Assembly (NCBI RefSeq): GCF_030463565.1
Contig: NC_134649.1
Span: 3,855,501-3,919,500, forward strand
Length of the DNA stretch: 64,000 bases
Source: Pelecanus crispus
Lineage: Eukaryota > Chordata > Aves > Pelecaniformes > Pelecanidae
Direction: 5' to 3'
Shown: one piece after another, positions 35,201-61,470 of the stretch
How positions within the stretch are numbered: the stretch's first letter is position 1
Layout: each line of letters begins with the position of its first letter
Notes under the pieces: generated by a model
Told to the model about the DNA's origin: nothing
The model's input: only the letters and a program-made list of their open reading frames with translations
Databases searched by the model: none
Made by a program: the position numbers and the translations under genes

Positions 35201-35604
35201 GAGTGAATTGTATGAGTATTTATTAGATATAAATTTGGAGTGCTTTCTAAATTAAAAAGAAAATGAAAACGTGCTTTAGTTTTTTAAGCTATTTACAGCC
35301 TGTAACACAGTTGTCTTTCTCTACAACTGTTACATGGGAATGCTGTTACAGAAGCATCATCATTTCATAATTTGGCTGGTACGGTAAGGCAGGCAGGTGA
35401 CTGCCTCTTGGGAGAATAATTAAATGGTTTGTGATGAAAACTGAGGGTAAGTAAACTTGGCATGAGTCGGAGGGAGTACAAACAACTGATAAGAGCAAAC
35501 TCGCCCTGCAAATGCTTTAGGGATGCGGCACAGCTTCCCAGTGCTGCCTACGGTGAAGCTGTTGTATTGATTTCTAACTTTGTCTCTTTTTTTTTTTTTT
35601 CCAG
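32240..35604. other. SPG21 intron 1
   Basis: A 3.4 kb intron. Its first 400 bp belong to the CpG island. A 141-codon open frame at 33242-33667 has no recognisable protein content. No repeats of known type were seen. Confidence 0.5.
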
Positions 35605-35635
35605 GTTGACCTAAGCTGAGAAATTTCTAAACATC

Positions 35636-38600
35636 ATGGGAGAGATTAAAGTATCTCCTGACTATAACTGGTTCAGAAGCACAGTTCCTCTTAAAAAGGT
35701 ACGTCCAACTGTAATCGACTTGCGGGTGAAATGTCTCCTCTTGCTTTGCAGTGCGGGAGACTAAACCGGTTGGTTGGTTAATGCCAAACAGTTGTGGCTG
35801 TGCTAGTGACCTGGCTTATCTCCCAAACTGTTGTCCCACGTGTCATATGAGTGCACAAAAGTATGCTCTTAATTTTCATGTGCTTCTCGGAGGTCCCTTC
35901 CGCACGTGGTGGTGGGGAGCAGAGGCTTGCAGCCGTGAGCCACAGCAGCGGTACCTGGCATCCTGATGCCAGCCACTCCTGAGGAGGAGACTCCGAGGAA
36001 ATAGTGGGTGCTGGGGACCATGTGTGCGGCCTCTCGCAGAGCTGCCTGCATGCGCGACACCAAGGCAGAGCAGCTGACCCAGCTGCTGTGCGGCCAGAGC
36101 CACCTCCACTGTTCCTGCCTGTTGTCCTCGGGCTGAAGCAGAGCATCTGAAGGCAACTCCTCGGCAGTCGGGCTGCACGCAGGGTTCCTGAGAGTGGGAA
36201 GGTGCCTTGACCACGGTGGAAAATACCAAATGTTTTTTTCCGCTGCATGCCCTTTAGATGTCTTCTGCTTCATCGCACTGTCCAACTGCTTTCTCCTCTT
36301 GCTTGGATTTCTCCACTTCCTTTCACTGAACCTCAGGAGAGTGTTTGAGGTGTGCGGTGCTCCGACCTGTGTTCTCCACGTGCCGAGCGGCAGAGGGCAT
36401 GGAGTGCAGTGCTAGTACGTAGCTCCTGACCTGGACAAGCTCTCACACGTACGTTTGCAGATAAGGCTTCCTGGGGCTGTGGTTACAGACCAGCCTGCAG
36501 CAGCTGCCCAGACTCCTGCCAGACTGAAGGACAGTCTTGCCTTTACACCCCAGCCGCTGCTCCTGCAAGCACAGTCGCCCGTGTCGCCAGACGAGCTGAG
36601 CAGAGTCGGCGACCTGTCTAGCCTGCGGGTGTTTTATAGCTTAGTTTTGCGCTGACTTCCAGTTGGTTCAGTTCCCTAATCTGGATGGCTGTGTGGCCTG
36701 CAGGAACAGGGGGGTGGTGCTGGCAGCAGAGGCAAGAGCAGCATTACCTCTTTCAACAGCGAGTTGGTTTCACTTGGGCCACTGGAAAGGGACTGTGTCC
36801 CCAAATCTAAGGAACATCACTTAAATGTGCCTAGCATTATTTCCACTGAGTGGTGTGTAGCTTTCTCAAAGAAATTACCTTTATGGAAGGGCTGTAGCAT
36901 TTTCCATTCAGGGTTTCTCATTTGTTTTTGCCAGTCTGTGTCTTCAGTAAATAAGAAAGATCCATTGCTGTTGACTATGCATGCTCTGCCAAGGCTCTGA
37001 CTGTCCAGCTTCTTTCCATTTCTGGCCAGTATCAGATCTGCTGGGTCTACTTGTGCCATACTCTCGCCTCCGGGCAATGCCTCACCATGTCAGCAAAGCC
37101 TCAGTGCTCTGAGGCACTGCTTTATGGGATGCAGTATGGTAAATGAAAGGAGCTGGAGGTTGTGATTACAAGAGAACGCGTTGCTACTGCTGTGGGGACT
37201 GTGTGACGCTGCAGCTCGCTGCCAGGGGCCACTGCCTTTAGCTGCTGCTGACTGCTCAGGATTTCGTAAATGGGGATGCGTGTAAAATGAAGCTGCTGGT
37301 GACCTTCAGACTAGGGAATACCCTACTCTCTTGAGTGATTCAGTCTGCTCAAAAGTAGGGAGAAATAAACAAACCAGTCCTGGTTTCTGGAGAGAGAAGG
37401 GAAAAAAAAAAAAGCACAATTTGAAGGCGTAATTAATCTCTGAAGCAGTCTTTAGGGATACATTTGCTTGCATTATCACCCCAAAAGTATAGGCAAAGCA
37501 CACGCAGTACGGGGGGAGGAATGAGTGACCGTCATTGCTGCTGTCAGATGGACCTAAGGAAGCAGAGCCAGAGCTGTTTGAAAACGGGTTGAGATGTTCC
37601 TCCTGACAGGAGCAGGAAACGCACAGCTCCATTGCCCTTCCTGCTCTTGTCAGATATAGGAAGAACAATATGGAAAATAACATTTTTAACAAAGTCTTTA
37701 GCTTTGCCTGTGAGCCTCTATTTGCATACGCCACTTGTTGTCCTAGATAAGTCCTTCCGAAAAGTCTTCAGCAGAGGACACCCTGGCTCTGCTAAACTCC
37801 AGGGCGAAGTTCTGCCCCTTGTTTCAATGCAGTGCAGATTTTACCCTTTATGTAAACTGTAGGCGATCTTGATTGATTGACTAGAACAAGAAGGCTGGTG
37901 ACCTACCAAATCAGCAGTTAACCACGCTGCTCTCAGCGGCGCTTAGCCTTGTTTGGGAGCTGGAGTTAAACTACCCGGTATGTGGCTAGAAATCAAATAG
38001 AACAATTGTCTAAACACATCGATTCCTTGTCTGGGTTTCAGGAGAGAAGCGTTATCGCTCAGCCTCAGTTCCCTTCACATGAAATAACTTTGCTTTTCTG
38101 ATTTCAAGGAATATGCTTCACCTTTGGAAATATTCCTAAAGGTAAACTTTGTAGTAGCCACCAACAGCTACCCTGAACAGATCCACCATTGCTGCTGGAA
38201 TGACAGCTGAGACAGGCACGGCCTGGAGCTCTTGAGTTGTGTGCAGAGGGTTGTTTGTGCGGGGCTCGGGGGCCTTTTGAACAAGGTTTGTTTTTAAATG
38301 GTTTTAGTGGCCTGGAAGCTCTGGTATGCAATCTTTCTTTTTTTTTTTAAAGACTTTTCAAAACAACAGTATCATGTGATTTCTCACATGCTCGCAGAGC
38401 CTGAAACACTGGCTTTATTACAGTCAGATTTGTTGGTTGAGCAAATCTGATTTGTGATACGTTGTTCTCTGATTCCCCGAGAAGCTTAACTGCAGTGATG
38501 GAAAAGCGAATTGTGCTTGTATATTGCTCTTCAAAAAGCTATAAAATCTTGATATAGAGGCTTTCCCCAGAGGCTTGTGCTTGTCGATCTGGTATGAGCT

Positions 38601-41600
38601 GCATGCTTTTGCTGGGTTGTAAAGGGTTGAAAGAGCATCCTAATATACACACCAGTTTGCTGGCAGAACAGGCCCTGGAAAAACAAGTCAGGCTCCAGCA
38701 TTGCTAGAGAAGACGACCTTTATCTAATTCCTATACCTTTAAAGATACTAATTGTGCTGCTAGGACTTCGAACTTCTGCCCTGAGATGGGCACTGTATGA
38801 GAAACTGCTCATTAAGGATAGCAGCTCGTGTGTGAATAATCTGCTTCAGCCAGCCGCATGTCCTAGGTACTCCCAGATGCTCCCGAGATGCTGCCAGATG
38901 ATGGAAGCGTTTTTCTTCCCAGGTCAGCTTTGCAGTGCTGCTTTGGGAGTTGTGTACGTCTCTGTTTCCGGCAGCCGGCTGTAACTGTTGCAGATCAATA
39001 ATTTGCAGTGTTAGGTGCTTAATTCAGTAGGCGTGCATGTATCCAGACCTGTAACATCTTTTGTACAGCGAATGCAAATGTCGATGGCTGTTTAAAAGCT
39101 GCCCCTTGGGGCAGTGCCCCTTGGGGCGGTGCTGGCTCTTCCAGCCTACAGCTGTTGCTCTTGTACCTTGAACTGACCTCCTGGGTCTCTCCTGGGCCAT
39201 GGCACGGTGACTCCTTTCCCAAGCATATTTTTCTGCATGTGGAATATTGCATAAACCTGATCCTTCAGGGCACAGTCTTGCTGTTCCCGTGATTTATTTC
39301 TGTATGAATTTTCAGATCCAGATGTACCATCGTTCTGACTAAGGCCCTCTGAGTTGAAATCCAGAGCAAAGCATTGCAAACTTGAGTTAAGAGCACTTGC
39401 TCAGAAAGGAAGAGAGTTTTTTTCTGGGTATAATTCCTGAAGTGCAGCCCATCACTGTAAAACCAACATAATTCACTACTTTCAGCACTTCCACTGTTCT
39501 CCAGTTGTCTGCAGAAGGATGAGCTCCCATCAGATACCACGTATTGTGCTGCCGCTGACTCCGCGCGGTGCGGCGTTTGTTACCCGGCTTGTGTCAGGAC
39601 GCACAAAGCATTTGTTCTGTCAGTGCACGGCTGCAGTTCTGTTTCCAGCAGTATCCACACAAACATTGTAATTCCAGTTAGTAAACAGCCTTAGAGAAGA
39701 AAGCTATTGTGAAGAAGAGTAAAAGACGGTCTTGTTCAAAGGGGTCTTGGGTATTACAATATTTACTAGATGACAGAAATTTAGTAGAAGCAATCCTGGA
39801 AGCTGGCTGAAGAACCTAATTTGTCCTGTGTGTTTCTTCTCCCCCCTGTGCCTCTCTTTTTCCAGATCATAGTAGACGATGACGACAGTAAAGTCTGGTC
39901 ACTGTATGATGCAGGACCTAGGAGCATTCGGTGCCCACTCATATTTCTCCCTCCTGTAAGTGGAACTGCAGATGTCTTTTTCCAGCAAATTTTGGCGCTG
40001 ACTGGATGGGGCTACAGAGTTATTGCTGTGAGTATTCTCAGTCCTCTGTCAATGTTAGTGTACTTGTGCTTGTTGCTCTAATCAAAGGTTGGATAACAAA
40101 GATGAACTTCTGAGTGTTGACTAAGGAGAATCCACAAAAAAAAAAGATTCAAAGTTGTACTCCAGAGTACGTAGCGTGCAGATCCAGGCTGAAATCTGCT
40201 GGACGTTTATAGCAGCGCTTACCCAAAGCCTTGTGCATACACATTATTAACTTCTCAGCCTAGTTTTCTCCCTTGTGTGCCCTGGACACCAGTCATCTTT
40301 GCCTCCAGCTAGATCTTTGTTAGCCATGAGGCAAGTGTGTGGGTTAGTTCAGGGCTTCTGTGTAGGCATGGTGGATAACCTGGTTCTTAGCCTGCATAGC
40401 TGCAAATGCTAAGCCACTCCTCCTTAAAATCCTAACAGCATGCTCTTTTGTGGCTTCTGAGCTGAACTGAAACAATTGATTTATACACCAATATTTCTGC
40501 TAAACAGCACGGCTTTAGGAGTACTGCTGCACCTCTTGCAGCAGTTAATGATTTCTGTACCTGCCAACTTTATGTGCTACAAAATCGCTGAAGAATTGTT
40601 CCAGCCTCTCCTCCCGGTGATTACAGAATGAAGCAATGCTGCACTTTCCCCAACAAACTTGCTCTGCGGTACTTTCAGTTGTGTATTTTTATGCAAGCGA
40701 GGGCGAGGTGTTCACGCTCTCTGGCTGTAGGAACCTCGCTGAGGAGCTTGAGCCTCGTGATCCAGGAGAGGCAGGTTGCTATTTTGAAACCTTTAATGTG
40801 AGAATTGGTATGACTTTCAAGTGGACAGCTGACAGGTACTGATCAGAGACCGGCTTTTTCTAACTTCATATTATTTTAGTTGCAGTATCCGGTGTACTGG
40901 GATCACCTTGAGTTCTGTGATGGATTCAGAAAACTGTTAGACCACCTTCAGCTGGATAAAGTGAGTGCTCAGAGATGGGGAAGTGGACATATAGCTGCAG
41001 TAAAAACCTAATGTTTGAAAGAGTCTCATTTAAGAGCAAGTGTATAAAATACGATGCAAAAACGTAGTCTACAAATAAAGAGGCTATGTTGCAATTTTAC
41101 TTTTGAAACAAGTTTATTTTTGACGGTGAATACCCTTGAAAATTGTCATACTTGGCCTAAATTCAACTGCCGTTCTAGGCCTGTTAAACTGTATCGGTTA
41201 ACTGGTTTTTCATGAGATCCTTTGGAAGTTACCCTTCCTAACTCATGTAGTACAGAATACCACAATAAAGTATCTGGGATTGGGATAGCTATTGAAGACG
41301 AAGTAAAATGTTTGCTTTTTTCTTAACCTTCACAAGCAAACAGAAATTTGAACTGTGATCTGGAACACTTCAATTTTTCAGTATTTATCACACTCATATC
41401 ACACATAAAACCAGAAGCTGAATAGAAGAGTTTGATTCCTTTAAAAAAAAGGGTTATGAGGACAGGATAAAACTTGAATGCCTTATTTTTGTAATGAAAT
41501 GTTGTGCTTAGAGGTCGCTTCACAAGTGTAACATGATTAGGACATGGCTTAGTGGGCATGGTGATGTTGGGTTGATGGTTGGACTGATGATCTTAGAGAT

Positions 41601-44248
41601 CCTTTCCAATCTTAATGATTCCTAGTTTTTACTTTCATTAAAAAATAATCCAGCCACCAAGACAGGAGACATGAAATTATTACTCTCCCCTTAATTGGTT
41701 TAGTGGTGGACTTGGTAATGTTAGGTTAATGGTTGGACTGGATGATCTTAAAGGTCTTTTCCAACCTAAATGATTCTATAATTCTATGATCTGTTTCTTC
41801 TTTTTTTTTCCTTGAATTAGGTTCACCTTTTTGGAGCTTCTCTGGGAGGCTTTCTGGCTCAAAAATTTGCTGAATACACACACAAATCTCCCAGAGTTCA
41901 ATCTCTCATCCTATGTAATTCCTTTAGTGACACTTCTATCTTCAATCAGACATGGACAGCAAACAGGTAAGGAAGACTGAGACAAGTGATCAGATGTCAC
42001 GTTCAGTTTTTTGCAACAAAATGTCACGCTGATCTGGTTGGACATGTGTGTAACCTGTTTCCAGCCTGGGTGAGGGAGGTGTGGGATGGAATACTTGTGA
42101 TTTTCAAAGCGATGCCACAAGGAAAATGGGAATTTTCACAATTGGGAGGGTGAAATTTGACAGACGACTCATCCTGTGATCCTCTGTGGACGTGTGGTCA
42201 GATTTAAGAACTCTGATGTTCCCTAGCAAAACCGTTTAGAGTCAGAAAAGTGTTATTCACCACGTTTAAAATACACTCTTGCAACGTAAGACTAACAGCT
42301 TCCCAGAGCATTTCAAGCACCTAGCTGCAAGGTTTTCCATCTCTGTGCTCTTGAAATTTCTTCAGGATTTCATCTGAAGTTAAAGCACAAAGTCTGTGCG
42401 AGGAAAGGGCGCACTTACAACAAAGCATCTTAATGTTGGAGTCCTGGGTGCTTGAAGATTGTTACGTCTTGTTTCTATTTTAGCTTTTGGCTGATGCCTG
42501 CTTTCATGCTGAAAAAAATTGTCCTTGGGAATTTTGCATCTGGTCCTCTAGATCCTGAAATGGCTGATGGGATTGATTTCATGGTGGACAGGGTAGGTCG
42601 CTGTGTACTCTAATGGCTGTGATGTCGATCTGTAAGATTTACTTAGCAGAAGGCTGGAGGTACTTCTGCTGCTTTCTTCCTTTACTTACCCAGCGGGGGG
42701 GATTAAGGAATGGAGCCTTAGCAGGTGTTGACTGTCACAGCCCCGGCAATTTAACTGCTGCTGTGACTGTCTGCCTTAGTCCTGTTTATGTAGATCAGAA
42801 GTAGTGAAGAAACTGAGGTGGAGGAGGAGAAAGCACTGGGATACATCTGTGGGCCATGCTCTGGAGGCAGGAGCAACTAAGGGAACATGTATGGTTGGAC
42901 TGGATGATCTTAAAGGTCTTTTCCAACCTAAACGATTCTATGTTTTAGGCATTTGTCTCATGCAGAGAGATACTAAGTTGGAACTATCATCTTCATCTGA
43001 AGTGCGGTCATGGTTCCCTTTAAAATGAACTTCTCCTTGGCTGTATTGCTAATATTGCATTAACTTCCTGCAGTGAAATACGTTGCTAATCAGTGTTTCT
43101 CTCTGCTGAAAGCTGGAGAGCCTGGGCCAGAGTGAGCTTGCCTCAAGACTTACCCTCAACTGCCAGAACTCCTATGTAGAACCTCATAAAATTCGAGACA
43201 TCCCTGTAACCATTATGGATGTAAGTTAATCTCAATGTAATTGGGCGTCTGGGGGGGGGGGGGGGGGGGTGTTTTATTTTTTTTTAAAAAGCTGTTTCCT
43301 GCCCTTGGCAGGTGGGGCCTGGATATTCTGTTAGCAACTCAATAAATATTTGCAGCATCTAACTTCATGTTTAGATAAGTCTTCTACTGACTGGGCAACA
43401 CCGTGACTCTTCTGTGTTAAATTATGAATTGGATATTCTGTGCAATAACACAGATACATGTTTATGTATCACAGTGTTAGTTTTCTTGCTGTCACTGCCT
43501 AATGTGATTGCTTGTTTTCTGTTTCATTAATGTTGTTCCACAGAGATGCTGAGATTTGCTTCTAGGAGCAGTATATATCCAGCCTGATTTAATAAGCAAA
43601 ATCTGATTAGATTCAGAACTAACTGCTGTGACTTGTTCCGTAGGTGTTTGACCAAAGCGCGCTTTCAACTGAAGCAAAAGAAGAAATGTATAAGCTTTAT
43701 CCTAATGCCAGAAGAGCTCATCTGAAAACAGGAGGCAACTTCCCGTATCTCTGCAGGAGTGCTGAGGTCAACCTATATATTCAAGTGAGTCTCTGCATTC
43801 CATCCCAATCTACTCATGCGCACAGCTGAAACAGCATTAGGAGGCTCCTTTTCTGTGCTTGCTCTTGTTTCTTAACCTGCCTGAGCTCTGTTCGCTCTGG
43901 CTCCCAGATCACTGATACAGAAGGGCAGGGCTGGGAGCGGCCACATTCACGGAGGGCTGGATTTGGGGGTTTGTCTGTTGCCCGTTTCCTCTGTCCTCTC
44001 TCTCAACTCTTGTACTCCAGAGCCATGATTTCATCCTCACAAAAATTACTCGGAAGGAATCTTTCTCTTTTACCAAGACCTTATGCTTCTACAACTGTTT
44101 CAGTGTCGTTTTCCATGTCCGACAGATCCATTTGCTGCAGTTCCACGGTACCCGTTATGCAGCCATTGATCCCTCCATGGTCAGCGCAGAAGAGCTGGAA
44201 GTCCAGAAGATCAGTCTTCACACAAGCAATGAGCAGGAAGAGCAGTAG
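35636..44248 (+). CDS. SPG21: SPG21, maspardin (alpha/beta-hydrolase-fold protein)
   Basis: The coding exons are 35636-35698, 39866-40027, 40880-40960, 41821-41966, 42484-42592, 43113-43220, 43644-43784 and 44126-44248. They total 933 bp, or 310 residues (human 308). Maspardin binds CD4 and acts on late-endosome/Golgi membranes; loss in humans causes Mast syndrome (SPG21). The protein starts [14 protein letters not shown] and continues [20 protein letters not shown]. The nucleophile-elbow-like GASLGG has S109, the family's known non-canonical site. Other matching segments are [20 protein letters not shown] and [20 protein letters not shown]. The C terminus ([14 protein letters not shown]) is slightly longer than in human. 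The start ATG lies 31 bp into the second exon with A at -3. All junctions keep phase. Confidence 0.98.
35699..39865. other. SPG21 intron 2, no feature recognised
   Basis: A 4.2 kb intron between the first two coding exons. I see no repeat of known family and no convincing exon. Open frames on both strands (for example 35778-36285) have no recognisable protein content. Confidence 0.5.
41541..41790 (+). repeat. CR1 LINE 3' end with doubled tail, next to SPG21 exon 5
   Basis: It has the same composite structure as 30470-30712: GACATGGCTTAGTGGGCATG, a first tail module at about 41571-41612, the TTTTACTTTCATTAAAAA spacer, and a second tail module at about 41723-41768 ending ATTCTATAATTCTATGAT. 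It is sense to SPG21 and ends about 30 bp before the exon 5 acceptor (41819-41820). Confidence 0.88.
42888..42940 (+). repeat. short CR1 3' tail
   Basis: ATGGTTGGACTGGATGATCT, then AAAGGTCTTTTCCAACCTAA and CGATTCTATG. Only the last 50 bp of a CR1 remain, inside SPG21 intron 6. Confidence 0.85.
43251..43269 (+). repeat. G19 homopolymer near SPG21 exon 7 donor
   Basis: Nineteen consecutive G begin 30 bp after the exon 7 donor (43220/43221), followed shortly by a T-rich run. Such a tract is prone to sequencing error, so the exact length is uncertain. Confidence 0.85.
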
Positions 44249-44713
44249 GTTTTGGAGTGCCGGTGAAAATGAGGAATCAGTTCGGTGGTCTTCCTGCGTA
44301 CAATCAGCTGTTCCCACTCTGCCTTTTTCCTTGCGTTAGCCGATTATCACTGTGTGATTCCAGCAGGATCAATAGTCAGTGAACTACCCGCGGACAGTAA
44401 CCTCCAGCAGCGTAATGGGATAGATCTGTTTAATTTTTAGTCTTTGAATTCAAGGAAGCGTCTTTGAAGACTACAGTTTTAAAAAACAAAGACATTTTTG
44501 CTACCAAAGTCTTCACTATCATGTTCTTAAGCAGAACAATATTTCTTTTTATATTTTTCACTCAGCTGTATATATTGCCACATGCAGATTGTGTACTTAT
44601 AAGCTGACATATATTTTTGTTGAATATTTGATTTAAAAGATGTTTAAGTGCCAATGTTGCCATCACTTATTTGCTTCGTATGTTGTGTTGTAAGTTAGTT
44701 TGTTTCTATTTGA

Positions 44714-44768
44714 AATAAAGCGTTTGAATTTTTAACTTTCTTGCTGTTTAAAAATGGTTTTCAATAAA
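44714..44768 (+). terminator. SPG21 poly(A) signals
   Basis: AATAAA at 44714-44719, with a second AATAAA at 44763-44768. They give a 3' UTR of about 480-540 bp after the stop codon at 44246-44248. Confidence 0.7.
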
Positions 44769-44999
44769 ACTTCACTTTCAGCAACTGTCTCTTGTTTTGC
44801 CTGCAAGAGAACAGCAGTGTAGCTTACTGCATTCCTGGTTTGCCTCTACAGCCACCTCTAGAAATTAAGAAAACCAGCACCTTCTGCTTCGAGCTTTAAT
44901 TAAAAGGTTGCACTGGTTGAGCTCTAAGTTAATTATATAGTATTTTTTTAATAAAGAATGATTAAGGCATAACTTCCAAATTTAAGGGTAAAATCTTGA

Positions 45000-45005
45000 T
45001 TTATT
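45000..45005 (-). terminator. candidate ANKDD1A poly(A) signal
   Basis: TTTATT on the plus strand reads AATAAA in gene sense, about 830 bp after the ANKDD1A stop. Use of this site would leave only about 200 bp between the convergent 3' ends of SPG21 and ANKDD1A. Confidence 0.45.
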
Positions 45006-45834
45006 GAAATGCAGACATTCTCCCCTTGAAACACTGTAAAAAATAAATATGAAGTATTGTGTGACAAATGGGTATTTAAGAAAACTGTATGTCCTTGGCA
45101 GAGGCTGTGTAGATAACCGATGACCATTCTTATCATACACTTTTCAAGCTGTAACCTGGGCATTAAAGACATTACCTATTTGATTTATAAACAGTGCAGG
45201 TACGTTAACAAACACTTCTAAACAGTGTATGTTAACGTTCTTCTCTGAAACTTTTTGTGAAGTTGAAACATTAACAATCACAGCCCTGAAGGTTCCAAAA
45301 GGACCAAGTGCTAGCCTTCACTTTGCTTCTTAAATTCCCACCCTAACTGGGAAGTTATGAACACAGCTAAGACACAAGTGATAGACACTCCCTCCCTCCC
45401 CCAAAAAAGGTAAGTAAAGAACATTTCTGCAAACAAAGGCTTTCCCCTCAATAACTTAAAAAATTGACAATTAAAAATTTATATATAAAAATGCGATGAC
45501 AAGAAGTTACAGTAAAATAGTGTAGTATTTCTCGATACTCACAGCATGGCAAGTGAGGCTCACTCACTGAACTCTCATTACAGTACCCAGACGGCACGCA
45601 AGAGCTGATAAAAATCTCCCTTCTGCATGAAGAGGCATTTTAGACCATTGGCATTTGCCAATACCCTTGGCATTTCAGACCAAGAAGGAAGCAGCAGCGA
45701 TGCCGGCTTTTTATGACAAGAAGCCCTTAAGGTGCGGCTGCCTTCTGAGCAGTAGCAGAGCAAGAGTTTCTCCTGTAGCCCTAAGACAAGCTGAGGATGC
45801 ATCGGTTGAAGGAACCGCTGGTGCCCTCCCGGCG
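45006..45834 (-). other. probable ANKDD1A 3' untranslated region
   Basis: AT-rich sequence between the ANKDD1A stop (45835-45837) and the candidate poly(A) signal. No repeat or gene was seen. Confidence 0.45.
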
Positions 45835-59308
<13,474 letters not shown>

Positions 59309-59323
59309 GCCGCGGTCCCGGGC

Positions 59324-59325
<2 letters not shown>

Positions 59326-59361
<36 letters not shown>
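59326..59361 (-). repeat. (GGC)12 in the ANKDD1A 5' leader
   Basis: Twelve perfect GCC triplets on the plus strand read (GGC)12 in gene sense and end 17 bp before the start codon (59308). If transcription starts upstream of it, the repeat is in the 5' untranslated region. Confidence 0.9.
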
Positions 59362-59459
59362 TCAGGGCGGGCTGACAGGGGCGGCCCCGCCGCCTGACGG
59401 GCGGGCTGGCTGCTGCCGCCCCGCCGCCGCACAGCGCCTCTTCGGCGGTTAGTTAAAGA

Positions 59460-60828
59460 AAAATAAAATAAAAGAAATCCTCTTCCCGACACACACGGTG
59501 TTTTCGGGCCGTTTTGGGATGGCTCGAAGGGGAAAATCCAGCTGCCGCCATTTCGGGCAGGTGGCCGCATGGCTGTACCTGGGCCAGTGCTGCCCTTTAC
59601 CTCAGCGTGGCTCGGCTCAGTGCTGCTCCTTTGAGGCTGTGGGCGGTTTAATTCTGTTTCCAGACCGATTCGGGAGAAGAAGGATTTCTATTCTGTGGGA
59701 AATACGGGTGGGTTTCGGTTTTTTTTCCCCTGAAAGCAGGGTTCAGGGTTTGGCATTTCCTAGGGATGAGGTGCTCTCATCTACCACACAGCCAGGGCAT
59801 GGCAGTGGGTGCAATAAGGAGTTAAAAGCTCTCTTCACTCAGAGTTTTAGTTAATTCTCCTGTTTCAGCATCTGGGTCTGGTTTTGTCTTTTATTTTCTT
59901 TTCCATTTTTTGTCTTAGTTTCTTTTCCATTTTGATAGCATGAGGGAGAAGGAACCAGGCAGTGGCTGAGCTGAGGTTGGGAGGGGAGAATCAGATCTGT
60001 TTCGGGGAGATCTGAGATAAGCAGACAAAAAAAAGGTCCAAAACAGCAAAAAAAATTCCAAAACTGGGTGCCTGGTCCTATCAGTGTTGTCTGGCTCCAG
60101 GCTGGAGAGATGCTGCTGCCTTTTCACGAAGGACCAGGTAGTGGCTTTTCTGGCAGCAAGTCTTTTTTGGAGCTACACAGGGGCCACTCTTTCTGCCACA
60201 GCCATTTCAGTTCAGCCTTTGCGAGGTCCATGGCGTGGATCTGGCCCCCACAGCGTTCTCCCCGTATCTAATTTTTCAGGGTAAGTGTGGCACACAAGCG
60301 TTCCCTACTCCTTACATTTTCTAGCCTTTCCTGCGTTTGCTTGCACCCACTCTTGCCACAGATACGGGGTGACGCATCAAGGGACACTTTGGGTTGATTG
60401 AGTAAATGCTGTTTGTTGGCTTTCCAATACAAAGGAAGGTGCTGCGAGGAGAAAGGAATAACCTGTTCTGCAAACCCGGGATGGGCAGGACTGGGAGCCA
60501 TGAGCTTAAATCATGGCAGGTAGGACTTTGGTTTCTCAGTGGCCAAGGCGGCAAAGGGAAGCGGACTGCAGAAAGGGGGTTTCTTTGCTGCTGCTTGCAG
60601 GAGTGGTGGCCTCGCAAGGACCCTTCCTGCCCCACTACTCTGGTTTCTCGACTTAGTCCCTGCAGCATCAGCTTTGCATTCCCTGCCTGCACCACGCTGG
60701 CCCGCAGACCTGTGTCAGGCTTGGTCCGTGTCATGGGCCCCTCTCTCTGCCTCAGCAGGGCTCCCTGAGGAGCCTCCCCGTCCCCTCCAGCCTCGCCGTA
60801 CCACGGGTTTTGGCTGTGAGCACCCACT
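59460..60828. other. upstream of ANKDD1A, no gene recognised
   Basis: About 1.4 kb of mixed composition. Overlapping open frames occur (for example 60321-60827 minus and 60406-60768 plus) but none resembles a known protein or has a recognisable domain. Confidence 0.45.
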
Positions 60829-61470
60829 AATCATAGAATCATAGAATCATAGAATCATAGAATTGTTTAGCTTGGAAAAGACCTTTAGATCATCCAGTCC
60901 AACCATTAACCTAACATTACGGAGTCCACACTAAACCAATTAAGGGTAGACTAGACTAAACCATGTCTCGAAGTGCTGTGTCTACCCGTTTTTTGAACAC
61001 TTCCAGGGATGGTGACTCCACCACCTCTCTGGGCAGCCTGTTCCAATGCTTGACTACCTTTTCTGTGAAGAAATTTTTCCTAATATCCAACCTAAACCTC
61101 CCCTGGTGCAGCTTGAGCCCATTTCCTCTCGTCCTATCGCTAACTACTTGGGATAAGAGCCCAACCCCCCCTCACTACACCCTCCTTTCAGGCACTTGTA
61201 GAGAGCGATCAGGTCTCCCCTCAGCCTCCTCTTCTCCAGGCTGAACACCCCCAGCTCCCTCAGCCGCTCCCCACCAGCCCTGAGCTCCAGACCCTTCCCC
61301 AGCTCCGTTGCCCTTCTCTGGACACGCTCCAGCACCTCAATGTCTTTCTTGTAGTGAGGGGCCCAAAACTGCACACAGTATTCCAGGTGCGGCCTCACCA
61401 GCGCCGAGTACAGGGGGACAATCACCTCCCTGCTCCTGCTGGCCACACTATTCCTGATACAATCCCAGCG
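60829..61470 (-). repeat. CR1 LINE, 5'-truncated, longest copy in the window
   Basis: On the minus strand it encodes [40 protein letters not shown] and [20 protein letters not shown], the C-terminal part of CR1 reverse transcriptase. It continues to the single 3' tail and four AATCATAG-type terminal units. The host/element border near 61470 is uncertain. Confidence 0.9.
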
